The notes under the pieces: generated by a model | What the model was told of the DNA's origin: nothing | The model's database searches: none | What the model saw: the letters and a program-made list of their open reading frames with translations, nothing else | In this document: in pieces, positions 22,771 to 31,384 of the stretch | Position numbering within the stretch: the first letter of the stretch is position 1 | Layout of the letters: each line of letters begins with the position of its first letter | Source: CAYMSO01 sp964393185 | Lineage (GTDB): Bacteria; Patescibacteriota; Dojkabacteria; J137 | DNA: 64,000 bases | Direction of reading: 5' to 3' | NCBI GenBank assembly: GCA_964393185.1 | Contig: CAYMSO010000001.1 | Span: 62,001-126,000, forward strand | Made by a program: the position numbers and the translations under genes

Positions 22771-23685
22771 TTATTCCTGATTGTAGGCTTTCTGCAGTTC
22801 TTCTATATTAAATTTCTTCATTTTTAGGAAAGCTTGAGTTACACGATCAAGCTGCTCACTTGTTCCGTCAATCATCATTTCGTTCATAATTTCGGGTTGA
22901 ATCTGCCACGAAATTCCAAACTTATCTTTTAACCAACCGCACTGCTCTGCGTCTGGCACAGCCGAAAGTTTTTCCCAGTAGTAATCAATTTCTTCCTGGT
23001 TCTTGCAGTTTACTATTAAAGACACAGCTTCATTAAATTCAAACTCATGCATATCCCCACCATCCATTGCTGCAATCCATGTGTCAAAAAGCTTAAAGTC
23101 CCCATACGCTAACTTTGCATTTTTGTCTGGGCCTTGGTTCTGGCCGTATTTTGCAATTATACCTTTTTGTGAATCTTTAAATACTGAAAGATAAAAATCT
23201 ATTGCTTCTAAAGCTTTGCCATTCTTATCTTTGGTAAATAAAAGTGATGGGACAATTTCTGGTCTTTCGCCACTATCAGGGTTTGTCAAAATAAGCTGCC
23301 ATGAAACTCCAAATCTGTCTTCAATCCAGCCATAGTACTTACTAAAAGGATATTGATTAAGCTCCATTAAAACCTTCCCACCTTGCAAAAGTTTATCCCT
23401 AGTTGTTTTTAAGTTTTCTTTAGCATTGGAATCTTTTGCAGGATCAAAATTTATAAAAAAAGAAATCGAAGGATTGATTTTAAATAAAGGACCGGCATTT
23501 ATTGCCATAAATTGCTGGTTTAAAATCTCAAATGTAATAATATCTGTATCACCTGAAGGTGTATTGGAGAGTGTAACTTCCGAAATTATTCTAGAATTCT
23601 TACCAAAAGTGTCTATATAAAACTGTGCAGCTTCTTTTGCTTCTTTGTTAAACCATAAATTTGGCATTATTTTTTGATAAGACAT
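22771..23685 (-). CDS. Tandem PhnB/VOC-superfamily protein
   Basis: Two glyoxalase-like PhnB (3-demethylubiquinone methyltransferase-type) domains lie in tandem: MPNLWFNKEAKEAAQFYIDTF opens the first, with YGWIEDRFGVSWQLI at its end; IVPSLLFTKDKNGKALEAIDFY opens the second, ending with GWLKDKFGISWQIQP. Substrate is unknown in this family, which includes fosfomycin-resistance-like and glyoxalase relatives. A 28-codon remnant of the same gene lies inverted at 18413-18497. Confidence 0.88.
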   Translation of the reverse strand: MSYQKIMPNLWFNKEAKEAAQFYIDTFGKNSRIISEVTLSNTPSGDTDIITFEILNQQFMAINAGPLFKINPSISFFINFDPAKDSNAKENLKTTRDKLLQGGKVLMELNQYPFSKYYGWIEDRFGVSWQLILTNPDSGERPEIVPSLLFTKDKNGKALEAIDFYLSVFKDSQKGIIAKYGQNQGPDKNAKLAYGDFKLFDTWIAAMDGGDMHEFEFNEAVSLIVNCKNQEEIDYYWEKLSAVPDAEQCGWLKDKFGISWQIQPEIMNEMMIDGTSEQLDRVTQAFLKMKKFNIEELQKAYNQE

Positions 23686-23879
23686 ATTTTAATTTAATAA
23701 TGAATTAAAACTAACAATGAATTATTTTAAAATGCAAATAGTATACTTTGTTCTAGATCTTAAAGGCTATTTACCTTCAGTGCGTAGCCCAAGTTCAATA
23801 TTAAGTTGCATTTCAATTAATAGCACGAAGCTTAAATTTTTACTTTAATAATAAGTTATAACTATTAAACGTGCTAAAT

Positions 23880-24176
23880 CTATTCGTCTTTTAAACACAC
23901 AATAAATGGGTATAAATCATCAAAAGTTTCTCTTAGTTCAGGAGAAGGATTTTTGATGGAGATTTTTCTGTAGTGAGCAATATTGTCGTCTTCGATATCG
24001 GGATTATTTATAAGTGTAAAGCCTTTATTTTCTGCTTCATTCTTCAAATTATCGTCTTTTATTTTCTTCATTAAATCTTGCCATATCAAACTTAACTTAC
24101 CAGGCACCTTGCCTTTTTCTATATATTCATTATATTCTGATTGAGTTAAAAAATAATCCGAATAATTCATTGGCAC
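23880..24176 (-). CDS. Hypothetical protein, 98 aa
   Basis: Not recognised. Small soluble acidic protein (MPMNYSDYFLTQSEYNEYIE ... FDDLYPFIVCLKDE). No motif, no membrane segment. It lies between the VOC gene and the divergent regulator at 24436. Confidence 0.5.
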   Translation of the reverse strand: MPMNYSDYFLTQSEYNEYIEKGKVPGKLSLIWQDLMKKIKDDNLKNEAENKGFTLINNPDIEDDNIAHYRKISIKNPSPELRETFDDLYPFIVCLKDE

Positions 24177-24357
24177 TAATTGCGGTTAGTTAATAATTTC
24201 ATTATATTCTAATCTGTTAATAATTTCAAATATCATAAATATATTATTCATTGATAGAGCTTTGTGCTAATATAGTTTTGTGTCACTATTTTTGGGAGAT
24301 AAATTATCGCTATATCCTTGTTAATTGACGATAACACACAAAACAGACCAAAAATAT

Positions 24358-24410
24358 TTGCCCAAAGGTGTTTTTTATTGTATACTAATCGGAAGTCAGA
24401 AATATCTGAC
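24358..24410 (+). promoter_or_regulatory. Promoter and operator of the first TrmB-like regulator
   Basis: -35 TTGCCC (24358-24363), 17-base spacer, -10 TATACT (24381-24386), then the inverted repeat GTCAGAAATATCTGAC (24395-24410) at the expected transcription start. The same core, GTCA-N2-AAATA-N2-TGACACA, with GAA before it, occurs at the matching place before the paralogous gene at 26610, so it is a likely operator for one or both regulators. Confidence 0.75.
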
Positions 24411-24435
24411 ACAAAGCAACTAATTATTATAAACC

Positions 24436-25227
24436 ATGAACATGGCAACTCTTAAGAAAGTGTCACCGGAATTGCAATCATTTTTAATTGATTTCGGCTT
24501 AACTGACAAAGAAATAGCGTTATACCTTACGTTACTTAAGACTGGTCCAAATACAATAATGAACTTGGCTAGAGAAACTGGTATTAAAAGGTCTACAACT
24601 CACAATAATGTGGAAGAATTAGTTAAGAAAGGACTAGTCAGCCAAACAAATTATGGCGAAAGAAGAATGGTAATAGCAGAAGACCCAGAAAAGTTGAAGT
24701 TTCTAGTCGAACAGAAAAAGTGGAATGTAAAAAAACTTGAAGAGTCTCTGGGCGATGTAGTGCAGGTTATTAATCAGCTTGTGCCCGAAGGTAAAAGGAA
24801 TAGCAAGGTTGAAGTTAAATATTATGAAGGAGAAGGAGGTTTTAGAGAAGTGTGTCAGAGATCTGTTGAACATTCCGAAAAAGAAGTGCTTTTCTTAGGA
24901 AACATAGAGGAATGGCGAAAAGTCTACACAGAGGAATATGGCCGAGAATATTATATCCCAGCACGACTTAAAAAAAATTTATTCCTTAAGCAGCTAGCAG
25001 TAAGCAATACAGAAGGAAAGAAATTTAAAGAAAAAGATGCAAAATTGTTTAGAGAAACGAGATTTTTGCCAGACAATGTATCTATTAAGCCCACAATTAT
25101 CATATCAGATACAGAAGTGGCGATCATGATTTCTGCAGAACCTTATACTTCGGTGGTTATTGAAGAAAAGGTTGTGGCAGATGCGTTTAAAGTAATGTTT
25201 AATATGCTTTGGGAAAGTTCAAAATAA
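24436..25227 (+). CDS. TrmB-like transcriptional regulator, copy 1
   Basis: A 263-residue regulator. Residues about 8-75 form a TrmB-type winged helix (LTDKEIALYLTLLKTGPNTI, ARETGIKRSTTHNNVEELVK), followed by a helical linker (LKFLVEQKKWNVKKLEESL) and a C-terminal sensor-like domain beginning KVEVKYYEGEGGFREVCQRS. The first 115 residues are nearly identical to the protein at 26610 while the DNA differs at many third codon positions, so the DNA-binding part is under strong constraint. TrmB proteins often sense sugars; the ligand here is unknown. Confidence 0.87.
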   Translation: MNMATLKKVSPELQSFLIDFGLTDKEIALYLTLLKTGPNTIMNLARETGIKRSTTHNNVEELVKKGLVSQTNYGERRMVIAEDPEKLKFLVEQKKWNVKKLEESLGDVVQVINQLVPEGKRNSKVEVKYYEGEGGFREVCQRSVEHSEKEVLFLGNIEEWRKVYTEEYGREYYIPARLKKNLFLKQLAVSNTEGKKFKEKDAKLFRETRFLPDNVSIKPTIIISDTEVAIMISAEPYTSVVIEEKVVADAFKVMFNMLWESSK

Positions 25228-25272
25228 TCTTGCTAAATTAAGAATGAGAAGGTATCTAGGGGTACCTTCTTT

Positions 25273-26331
25273 TTATGATTCTTTCAATTTGGTTTTGTCT
25301 ATTGCAATTACATAGTATCTATGAAATATACCTTGGTTAGCTATCTCTATTTTGTACAGCTCTTGGTCTACAGTTTTTAACTCGCTAGTAACCTTACTTT
25401 GCCTGCTTTTGCTAAAAATTTGAACTTCTCCATCGGGCATAGTAATTCTTTTAAGAATTTCCCCATTTTGGGGATTTGTTATCAATTCCTCAACACATTC
25501 TTGTGTGTAAGAGGTATTTAGTAATTTAACAATAGGGTTATTATACTGATCTAAGCTAAAAATTCTTGGGTGCCAATCCTTTGCACTTAGTAACTCCAAA
25601 TAGGCTTTATATGGGCCAATATAATCTGGCGAAAGTTGCTGTAAAACGCCTTTTCCTCCTCCATTTATTACTTTCCAGGCATTTGGAAATTTAGTATTTA
25701 ATAATTTACTTATTTCTATAAAATCTTGCCTGGAAGAGGCCGAAAAGCAGATTAGACTATTAGCATGAGTAAAACCTGGTAAATTTTCTAATAATTTTTC
25801 TGTAACTGCTCTTCCCAAAATTCCAGATTCGTTAGAACGCATAGCCTTGGACAAAGTATCGACTCCATATTCTAAAGAAGGGCTAAATGGAAGGTTACCA
25901 ACTACCAAATCAAATTTTCCCATACCATCATAAATGATATTGTCTGTTGTTATGGCTCTACATTTTTCTCCTACATTGTTTAGTCCTGCGTTTACTAAAG
26001 ATAGCTCTGTTGCTGCAGGATTGTTATCCACCATTACCACATTACTTGCTCCTAGTTTGGCTAAAATAATCCCCATAATACCATTACCAGATGCCACATC
26101 TAGTACCCTCGCACCTTTTAGCTTCTCTGCAAAGTCACCACACTGTAAAGCTTGTTTAAGTACGTATGGTCCACTACTTTTATTGAGAGGCCAGACTTCA
26201 GCAAGATCTTGTTCTTTTTGCCTAAAAACAAACCTTGTATCGCCTAGGTTTAAGCCAATTGTACTCAAATCTATACTGAACATATCACCTCCTTCTGACT
26301 CAATTTGTGGGGGTAGAACTTCGTCTTGCAT
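25273..26331 (-). CDS. Class I SAM-dependent methyltransferase
   Basis: The 352-residue protein has motif I VLDVASGNGIMGIILAKLGA (about 92-111), an acidic motif II VVMVDNNPAA and the catalytic-type NLPF in FDLVVGNLPFSP (about 149-160). An NPPF/NLPF tetrad is typical of enzymes acting on amino groups of bases, ribosomal RNA or protein glutamine. The C-terminal 100 residues are not recognised. It lies between the two TrmB-like genes on the opposite strand. Confidence 0.8.
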   Translation of the reverse strand: MQDEVLPPQIESEGGDMFSIDLSTIGLNLGDTRFVFRQKEQDLAEVWPLNKSSGPYVLKQALQCGDFAEKLKGARVLDVASGNGIMGIILAKLGASNVVMVDNNPAATELSLVNAGLNNVGEKCRAITTDNIIYDGMGKFDLVVGNLPFSPSLEYGVDTLSKAMRSNESGILGRAVTEKLLENLPGFTHANSLICFSASSRQDFIEISKLLNTKFPNAWKVINGGGKGVLQQLSPDYIGPYKAYLELLSAKDWHPRIFSLDQYNNPIVKLLNTSYTQECVEELITNPQNGEILKRITMPDGEVQIFSKSRQSKVTSELKTVDQELYKIEIANQGIFHRYYVIAIDKTKLKES

Positions 26332-26527
26332 GTTACTTTATTATCCTCTAATCTTATTTATCGTCGCCAATTATACCATAAATAAAGGCATAACAAAAAT
26401 CTCTTATGCTTTGCTAGAGAAGTATCAAGCCACTATAATTTGGACTATCTTGTTTGTTAAATAAAGGTATGGGCTAATAGCATACAGTCACCGTGTTAAC
26501 GGGCAGTAACAGGGTTTTACATCAAAT

Positions 26528-26586
26528 TTACTTGTACAACAAGGGTTTGCTATGATAGAATTCATGGGAAGTCAATAAATACTGAC
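26528..26586 (+). promoter_or_regulatory. Promoter and operator of the second TrmB-like regulator
   Basis: -35-like TTACTT (26528-26533), 17-base spacer, -10 TATGAT (26551-26556), then GTCAATAAATACTGAC (26571-26586). The last element shares GTCA..AAATA..TGACACA with the site at 24395-24410, at the same distance from the -10, and differs in the inner bases. Confidence 0.7.
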
Positions 26587-26609
26587 ACATTACTTGTTAA
26601 TCTTAAAAA

Positions 26610-27386
26610 ATGTCTAATAAAAAAGTATCTCCAGAATTACAATCATTTTTAGTCGACTTTGGTCTTACAGATAAAGAGGTAAGTCTATACTTAGCTCTTC
26701 TAAAAACAGGACCAAATACAATAATGAACTTAGCAAGAGAAACTGGTATAAAACGATCAACCACCCACAACAATGTTGAAGAACTCATTAAAAAAGGTCT
26801 AGTAAGCCAAACTAACTACGGTGAGAGAAGAATGGTTGTAGCCGAAGATCCAGAAAAATTAAAATTTCTAGTAGAGCAAAAAAAATGGAATGTGAAAAAA
26901 CTAGAAGAATCTTTACCAGACGTAGTTGGCTTGATCAATCAAATGGTTCCAGAAGGGAAAGAAAATAGCAAAGTGGAGGTTAAGTATTATGAAGGAAAAG
27001 AAGGAGTTCAACTTATATACAAAGAAGCATTAGCATCAAAAGAACTTAGAAGTTATGCTAATTTAGGTCAAATAACATCTGTACTACCAGATAATGCTAA
27101 ATTATTTGAAGAAGCTCAGAAAAATAATAGTAATTTAATAATAAAAGAAATAGTAGATGAATCAGAAGTAACCAAACAGTTTGCACAACAATTTGCAAAA
27201 AACAGCAGATATGCTTTTAAAGTACACAGAGGAGAAATAAAGTTTACTGCAATCGACACTTTAATCTATGACAATCATGTTGCAATAATTCATCTTAAAG
27301 ATAAATTAACAGGAGTAGTGATTAATAATATTGATTACTACGAAAATACTAAAACAATATTTGATTTTGTCTGGAGCATTTTATAG
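26610..27386 (+). CDS. TrmB-like transcriptional regulator, copy 2
   Basis: A 258-residue paralogue of the protein at 24436. The winged helix and coiled linker match closely, but the C-terminal domain differs: IYKEALASKELRSYANLGQI, then KLFEEAQKNN, TLIYDNHVAIIHLKDK and a final IFDFVWSIL. This second form of the sensor region resembles the C-terminal parts of the two XRE regulators at 29961 and 30574 (YKQSFAASELRSYVDLG, LLFENKVAFIN). It therefore links the two regulator types in this accessory region. Confidence 0.87.
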   Translation: MSNKKVSPELQSFLVDFGLTDKEVSLYLALLKTGPNTIMNLARETGIKRSTTHNNVEELIKKGLVSQTNYGERRMVVAEDPEKLKFLVEQKKWNVKKLEESLPDVVGLINQMVPEGKENSKVEVKYYEGKEGVQLIYKEALASKELRSYANLGQITSVLPDNAKLFEEAQKNNSNLIIKEIVDESEVTKQFAQQFAKNSRYAFKVHRGEIKFTAIDTLIYDNHVAIIHLKDKLTGVVINNIDYYENTKTIFDFVWSIL

Positions 27387-27409
27387 AGAATTAGATAATA
27401 CACAGGATA

Positions 27410-28036
27410 CTATTTAGAATGAGGATTATAAAGATACTTATTAAGCATATGGCCTAATTTATGTTTCTTAGTACTTAAGTAGGTTATATTATGTTTATTC
27501 GGAGGCATTTCTAAGCCTACAGCTTCATCTATTTGTATCCCTTTTTGAGCCAACTCTTTTATTTTCTTTGGATTATTAGTTATAAGCTTAATTCTGTTTA
27601 TATTCATTATGTTAAGAATATCCGAAATAACATCAAACTTTCTTTCATCAGATATCAAACCTAACTTCTCACTAGCTTCAACAGTATCTAGTCCTTCATT
27701 CTGTTGCAGCTCTATTTCTTTAACCTTGTTAATAATTCCATGTCCCCTTGCTTCTTGGTCTAAATAAAAAATCATACCTCCTTCGTTTGCTATTAGATTC
27801 AAACTTGCATCAAGTTGTTCAGCACAGTCACAGTGCGTTGAGCCAAATGTTTCACTTAATAAACAACTCGAATGTACTCTTACTAAGGGAACTTTTGGAA
27901 TTTTTATTGAAGAGATCACCAGTACGTACTTCATAAATGGTTGATCCTTATAATTTGTTTTATATGTAGTCAGCACGAATTTTTCGCTATAAGTAGTTGG
28001 GAATTGAATAGTGTTAACTTTTAATAAGCTGATCAT
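27410..28036 (-). CDS. ribA: GTP cyclohydrolase II-family protein
   Basis: The 208-residue protein carries RibA hallmarks: LVRVHSSCLLSETFGSTHCDC (zinc cysteines; the string is at about 51-70), FYLDQEARGHGIINKVKEIE in place of the common YLRQEGRGIGL, the LQQNEGLDTVEA segment and RIKLITNNPKKI. GTP cyclohydrolase II opens GTP to the first riboflavin precursor. No other riboflavin genes are nearby; the QEARGHGI variant and lone position leave open another GTP-opening product. The 3' end converges on the second TrmB-like gene. Confidence 0.88.
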   Translation of the reverse strand: MISLLKVNTIQFPTTYSEKFVLTTYKTNYKDQPFMKYVLVISSIKIPKVPLVRVHSSCLLSETFGSTHCDCAEQLDASLNLIANEGGMIFYLDQEARGHGIINKVKEIELQQNEGLDTVEASEKLGLISDERKFDVISDILNIMNINRIKLITNNPKKIKELAQKGIQIDEAVGLEMPPNKHNITYLSTKKHKLGHMLNKYLYNPHSK

Positions 28037-28072
28037 TTGATTAAATTCAATTACTGATGGATTATAGTTTAA

Positions 28073-28150
28073 ATAGACCTAACAGTCAAACATGCAAATA
28101 TGTAAAAAACATATGGTGAAGCAGTATATTGTAGGTCTATATGTTATAAT
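28073..28150 (+). promoter_or_regulatory. Nested inverted repeats upstream of the methyltransferase
   Basis: ATAGACCTA (28073-28081) pairs with TAGGTCTAT (28132-28140), enclosing ATATGT/ACATAT (28098-28114). A -10-like TATAAT follows at 28145-28150, so this may be a regulator site or folded upstream region of the methyltransferase and queuosine-salvage genes. It does not match a preQ1 riboswitch. Confidence 0.4.
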
Positions 28151-28231
28151 CTTTATAAGAATACAGTATTTTGGAATTGAAATAACAGAATTGATGTTAT
28201 ATATTGGTTGTTGCTAATTATCAGTGATAAT

Positions 28232-28933
28232 ATGTCAAACTTAGACAAAACGATATTAGAATTTGAGAATAAACTTACTCATCTGGAAGTTGGTTTCACA
28301 TCAGGTGAGATAAGTCAAATAATTGAATTGTTAAATATAGGATGGGGAGATACAATATTAGATCCCTTTAGTGGTGCTGGTACACTACAAACAATTGCTG
28401 GGCTTAATGGTGTGAATAGTATCTCAATCGAAAATGATGATGCGACGTTTAGAGTCCTAAGAGAAAATTTGCAGATAGTATCAAGTCGCAGACCAGATAT
28501 ACTTTGTAAAGCTGTAAAGGGTAACGCTTTTAATATTGATTATACACAAATTCTTTCTGAAGCAGGAATACGAAAGGTGAGCCGCATAATTACATCCCCA
28601 CCATTTACATTTTATAATGGTGGTAATCCAAGTTTTGACCTTGGGAGTTATTCCCAATATTTCGACAAGCTAGGTAGTTTGTTTGCCAGACTAAATGCTG
28701 AAGCTCTGCAAGACAGGGGATTAATAGCTATTTTAGTGGGAGACGACTACAAAGCTAATGGTGAGACTGTAGACTTTAAGGACTTATTCATTCAGAGTAT
28801 GTCTCTTTACGTAGGATTTCAACATCCTTATGTAATACCTAGTTATGATAAAAGATTCAATAAACACTGGCTTATATATCCTAAACAGTTTTTGGGAGAG
28901 TCAATTTTACAGCAGTATGTTACTAATAGGTAA
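28232..28933 (+). CDS. DNA/RNA N-methyltransferase-type protein
   Basis: Start chosen at ATG 28232 (MSNLDKTILEF). The protein (233 residues) has DTILDPFSGAGTLQTIAGLN (SAM motif I) at about 36-55 and a catalytic TSPPF near 122, the order seen in N4/N6 amino-methyltransferases and in TRM11-like tRNA enzymes. There is no restriction endonuclease nearby. The next gene is a queuosine-salvage enzyme 15 bases downstream, so an RNA substrate is worth considering. Confidence 0.75.
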   Translation: MSNLDKTILEFENKLTHLEVGFTSGEISQIIELLNIGWGDTILDPFSGAGTLQTIAGLNGVNSISIENDDATFRVLRENLQIVSSRRPDILCKAVKGNAFNIDYTQILSEAGIRKVSRIITSPPFTFYNGGNPSFDLGSYSQYFDKLGSLFARLNAEALQDRGLIAILVGDDYKANGETVDFKDLFIQSMSLYVGFQHPYVIPSYDKRFNKHWLIYPKQFLGESILQQYVTNR

Positions 28934-28948
28934 TTATTATTAAGCTTA

Positions 28949-29851
28949 ATGATTTATATTAAAATTCATTCAAAAGCGGTAGAGAAATTTATAGAAAGTT
29001 TAACGGAACAACAAGTCAAATTAGATGATTTTTTGATCAAATATAAATTTTCTAGTATTGAGAGTAAATTGAATTTTTTATTTCTATTTCATACTGTTAA
29101 TTTTGCATTCTGGGGTAATCCAGATTGGACTGTTAGTATCAATAACAACATATACAAAAGAACTTCTGCTATGATTGAGTGTCTTTATCATAACTATATT
29201 AATAACCCTCCTTTTCTCAATTGGGAGAAGTTAAAACAGTATTCGTACTCAGAATTCTTAACCTTAGTGCAAGGAGGAGAAAACTTGATCTTAACTAAAG
29301 AAAGATGGAGGAATGTTTTAGAAGCAGCTACAATAATATCTGGACAATATGACAATAACTTTTGTAACTTCTTAGAAAAATCGCCTAAAGATGCTGCATT
29401 ACTTGCCAAACAGATAAGCACTCAATTTCCTTCTTTTAATGACCAGTCAATCTATGAAAATTACGTTATACATTTTAATAAAAGAGCTCAGGTACTTGTT
29501 TCTCATTTGTCATTAATTGAAGATAATATTTACAAAATAAACAATCTAGCTAATCTTACTGCATTTGCAGACTACAGATTACCACAGGTTCTTCGACACT
29601 TAGGGATTCTAGAATACTCTAAAGGACTGGTAGATCAAGTAGATAATCAATTAGAGATTGAGCATGATTCTACAATGGAAATAGAGATTAGACTAGCAAC
29701 ACTACACGCTGTTGAATTAATAGCTAAGGGCTACACGAAGAAATATCGAACTATTACTTCACGAGAAATAGACAGTTTTTTATGGCAAAAGAGCCAGATA
29801 CATAGTTCGGAAATGAAACCACATCACAGGACAAAGTCTATTTATTATTAA
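28949..29851 (+). CDS. Queuosine salvage protein (Qng1/DUF2419)
   Basis: The 300-residue protein has the family signatures: FHTVNFAFWGNPDWT (about 48-62), the FPSFNDQSIYENYVIHFNKRAQ segment (about 161-182, in parts) and LTAFADYRLPQVLRHLGIL with YSKGLVDQVDNQLEIEHDS after it, and finally EIEIRLATLHAVELI. Qng1 releases queuine from queuosine 5'-phosphate so it can be reinserted in tRNA. The gene is co-directional with the methyltransferase 15 bases upstream. No tgt or transporter gene is in the window. Confidence 0.87.
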   Translation: MIYIKIHSKAVEKFIESLTEQQVKLDDFLIKYKFSSIESKLNFLFLFHTVNFAFWGNPDWTVSINNNIYKRTSAMIECLYHNYINNPPFLNWEKLKQYSYSEFLTLVQGGENLILTKERWRNVLEAATIISGQYDNNFCNFLEKSPKDAALLAKQISTQFPSFNDQSIYENYVIHFNKRAQVLVSHLSLIEDNIYKINNLANLTAFADYRLPQVLRHLGILEYSKGLVDQVDNQLEIEHDSTMEIEIRLATLHAVELIAKGYTKKYRTITSREIDSFLWQKSQIHSSEMKPHHRTKSIYY

Positions 29852-29960
29852 AATGGGTGTCTTGTTGGACTCAAGAATGTTACCTCAGCATATTTACACA
29901 AGATAGATAAAAAATTATATTAATTTTACTTAAAAATCATTGCTTAGTAACTAGTTTATT

Positions 29961-30566
29961 TTATATATGGCTCCACATAATTTGAAAGTTCCTTACAGAA
30001 ACTTGATAAAAATCGTAATCATCTATAATTAGGCTTCTACCGAGATTCGCAAGATTTATAAATACAACTTTATTGTTAAATAATAATATATTAGATTCTG
30101 AAGGAATGTCATTGACAGCCTTAAACTTAAAGTTACTTTTACGTGCATAGACTTTAGCTAAATTTGCGCAAGAAGTCTTAACTATCTCGTAAGTTACACC
30201 GGATGGATTAAGAGATTTAGCTTCAAAATATATGTGTCTGTTTTTAGGAAAGATTTTTGAAGTAACTCCTAAATCAACGTAGGTATGCAATTGATTGGAT
30301 GAAAAGGCTTCTTTATACAATTGCTCGAAATCTATAGTATCCTTAAAGTCTAGAATATCAACCTCTAATAGATCTAAAGTTTCTGCTCTACTTAATTTAA
30401 GATTTTTAGCAATTTTTATTAAAGTGTTTTTAGAAGGACAAACAACATTGTTCTCAAACCGCGAAATACTGCCGAACGCCAAGCCCAGATCGATTTCTAA
30501 GCCCATTTGACTTAGCCCTGATCTTTTTCTATAAAATCTTAATTTAGATCCTAATTCACTGTACAT
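29961..30566 (-). CDS. XRE-family regulator with TrmB-type C-terminal domain, copy 1
   Basis: The 201-residue protein has an N-terminal Cro/CI helix-turn-helix (GSKLRFYRKRSGLSQMGLEI, GSISRFENNVVCPSKNTLIK). Residues about 80-201 (LYKEAFSSNQLHTYVDLGV, LLFNNKVVFINLANLGRS, IDDYDFYQ, FQIMW) resemble the C-terminal domain of the TrmB-like protein at 26610. It lies eight bases downstream of a paralogue at 30574. The likely role is transcription control by an unknown ligand. Confidence 0.82.
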   Translation of the reverse strand: MYSELGSKLRFYRKRSGLSQMGLEIDLGLAFGSISRFENNVVCPSKNTLIKIAKNLKLSRAETLDLLEVDILDFKDTIDFEQLYKEAFSSNQLHTYVDLGVTSKIFPKNRHIYFEAKSLNPSGVTYEIVKTSCANLAKVYARKSNFKFKAVNDIPSESNILLFNNKVVFINLANLGRSLIIDDYDFYQVSVRNFQIMWSHI

Positions 30567-30573
30567 TATTATC

Positions 30574-31185
30574 TTAAAGTAATTTCCATATCATATTAAA
30601 GTGATTCACCATATTTATATAATAGTCTGAATCATCAATTACTATAGATCTTGAGCTATCAATCCAATTTATAAATGCGACCTTATTTTCGAAAAGGAGC
30701 ATATCTGAAGTGGAAGAAATATTGTTTGAAACTTTAAATTTAAAATTAGCTTTGCTAGAAAATTTTCGTGCAGCTTCAATAGATGCCTTAGTATTTTTTA
30801 TAATCTCAAATGTATGAGATTGATTACTCTTTTGTGCTTCTAAGTAAAAACCAGCATTATCTTTATTGACTTTTGCAGCAACTCCTAAATCTACATATGA
30901 TCTTAGTTCACTTGCAGCAAATGATTGTTTGTAGACTTCTCGTATTGATGCTTCAGAAGTTAGCCTATCAAAAGAAAACCCTAGTAAATCCAGAGTTTCA
31001 TCTTTTGTCAACTTGAGTCTGTCAGATATTTTAATAAGTGTTTCTTTGGTAGGATTAATACTTCCATTTTCTATTCTGCTCAAGGCACCTGGAGAAGCTC
31101 CTATATCAGTTTCTAGAGTTAGCTGATTAACTTCAGCTCTCTTTCTGTAATACCTAATCTTACTCCCATAATTTACTTTGTTCAT
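30574..31185 (-). CDS. XRE-family regulator with TrmB-type C-terminal domain, copy 2
   Basis: Start taken at ATG 31185 (MNKVNYGSKIRYYRKRAEVN), which aligns with the start of the neighbouring paralogue; an upstream ATG would place the coding start over the -10 TATAAT found just before ATGGACATAG. The HTH (QLTLETDIGASPGALSRIEN) is followed by VYKQSFAASELRSYVDLGV, FYLEAQKSN, FKFKVSNNISSTSDMLLF, INWIDSSRSIVIDDSDYY and a final FNMIWKLL, the same domain as in the 26610 protein. Both XRE genes probably form one unit. Confidence 0.82.
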   Translation of the reverse strand: MNKVNYGSKIRYYRKRAEVNQLTLETDIGASPGALSRIENGSINPTKETLIKISDRLKLTKDETLDLLGFSFDRLTSEASIREVYKQSFAASELRSYVDLGVAAKVNKDNAGFYLEAQKSNQSHTFEIIKNTKASIEAARKFSSKANFKFKVSNNISSTSDMLLFENKVAFINWIDSSRSIVIDDSDYYINMVNHFNMIWKLL

Positions 31186-31384
31186 ACTGATGGAAACTAT
31201 GTCCATATTATAACAGCTAAGGATGTTACGTGTTAACATTCACATTCGAATACTTGTTAGCTATAAATTCTTTGGTAAACCGCTACGAGTAGAAAGATCT
31301 TGATCTGCTCTCGAATCTTTACTTTAAAATATTTATGAATTAGACCAAAAAATCTGATTTTATTGCTAAACTATATCTACTCAT

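Noticed and set aside
28073..28200. preQ1 riboswitch ahead of the queuosine-salvage gene
   Set aside because: The short C-rich loop and A-rich tail of preQ1-I and the other preQ1 class features are not present; the inverted repeats overlap a promoter instead.
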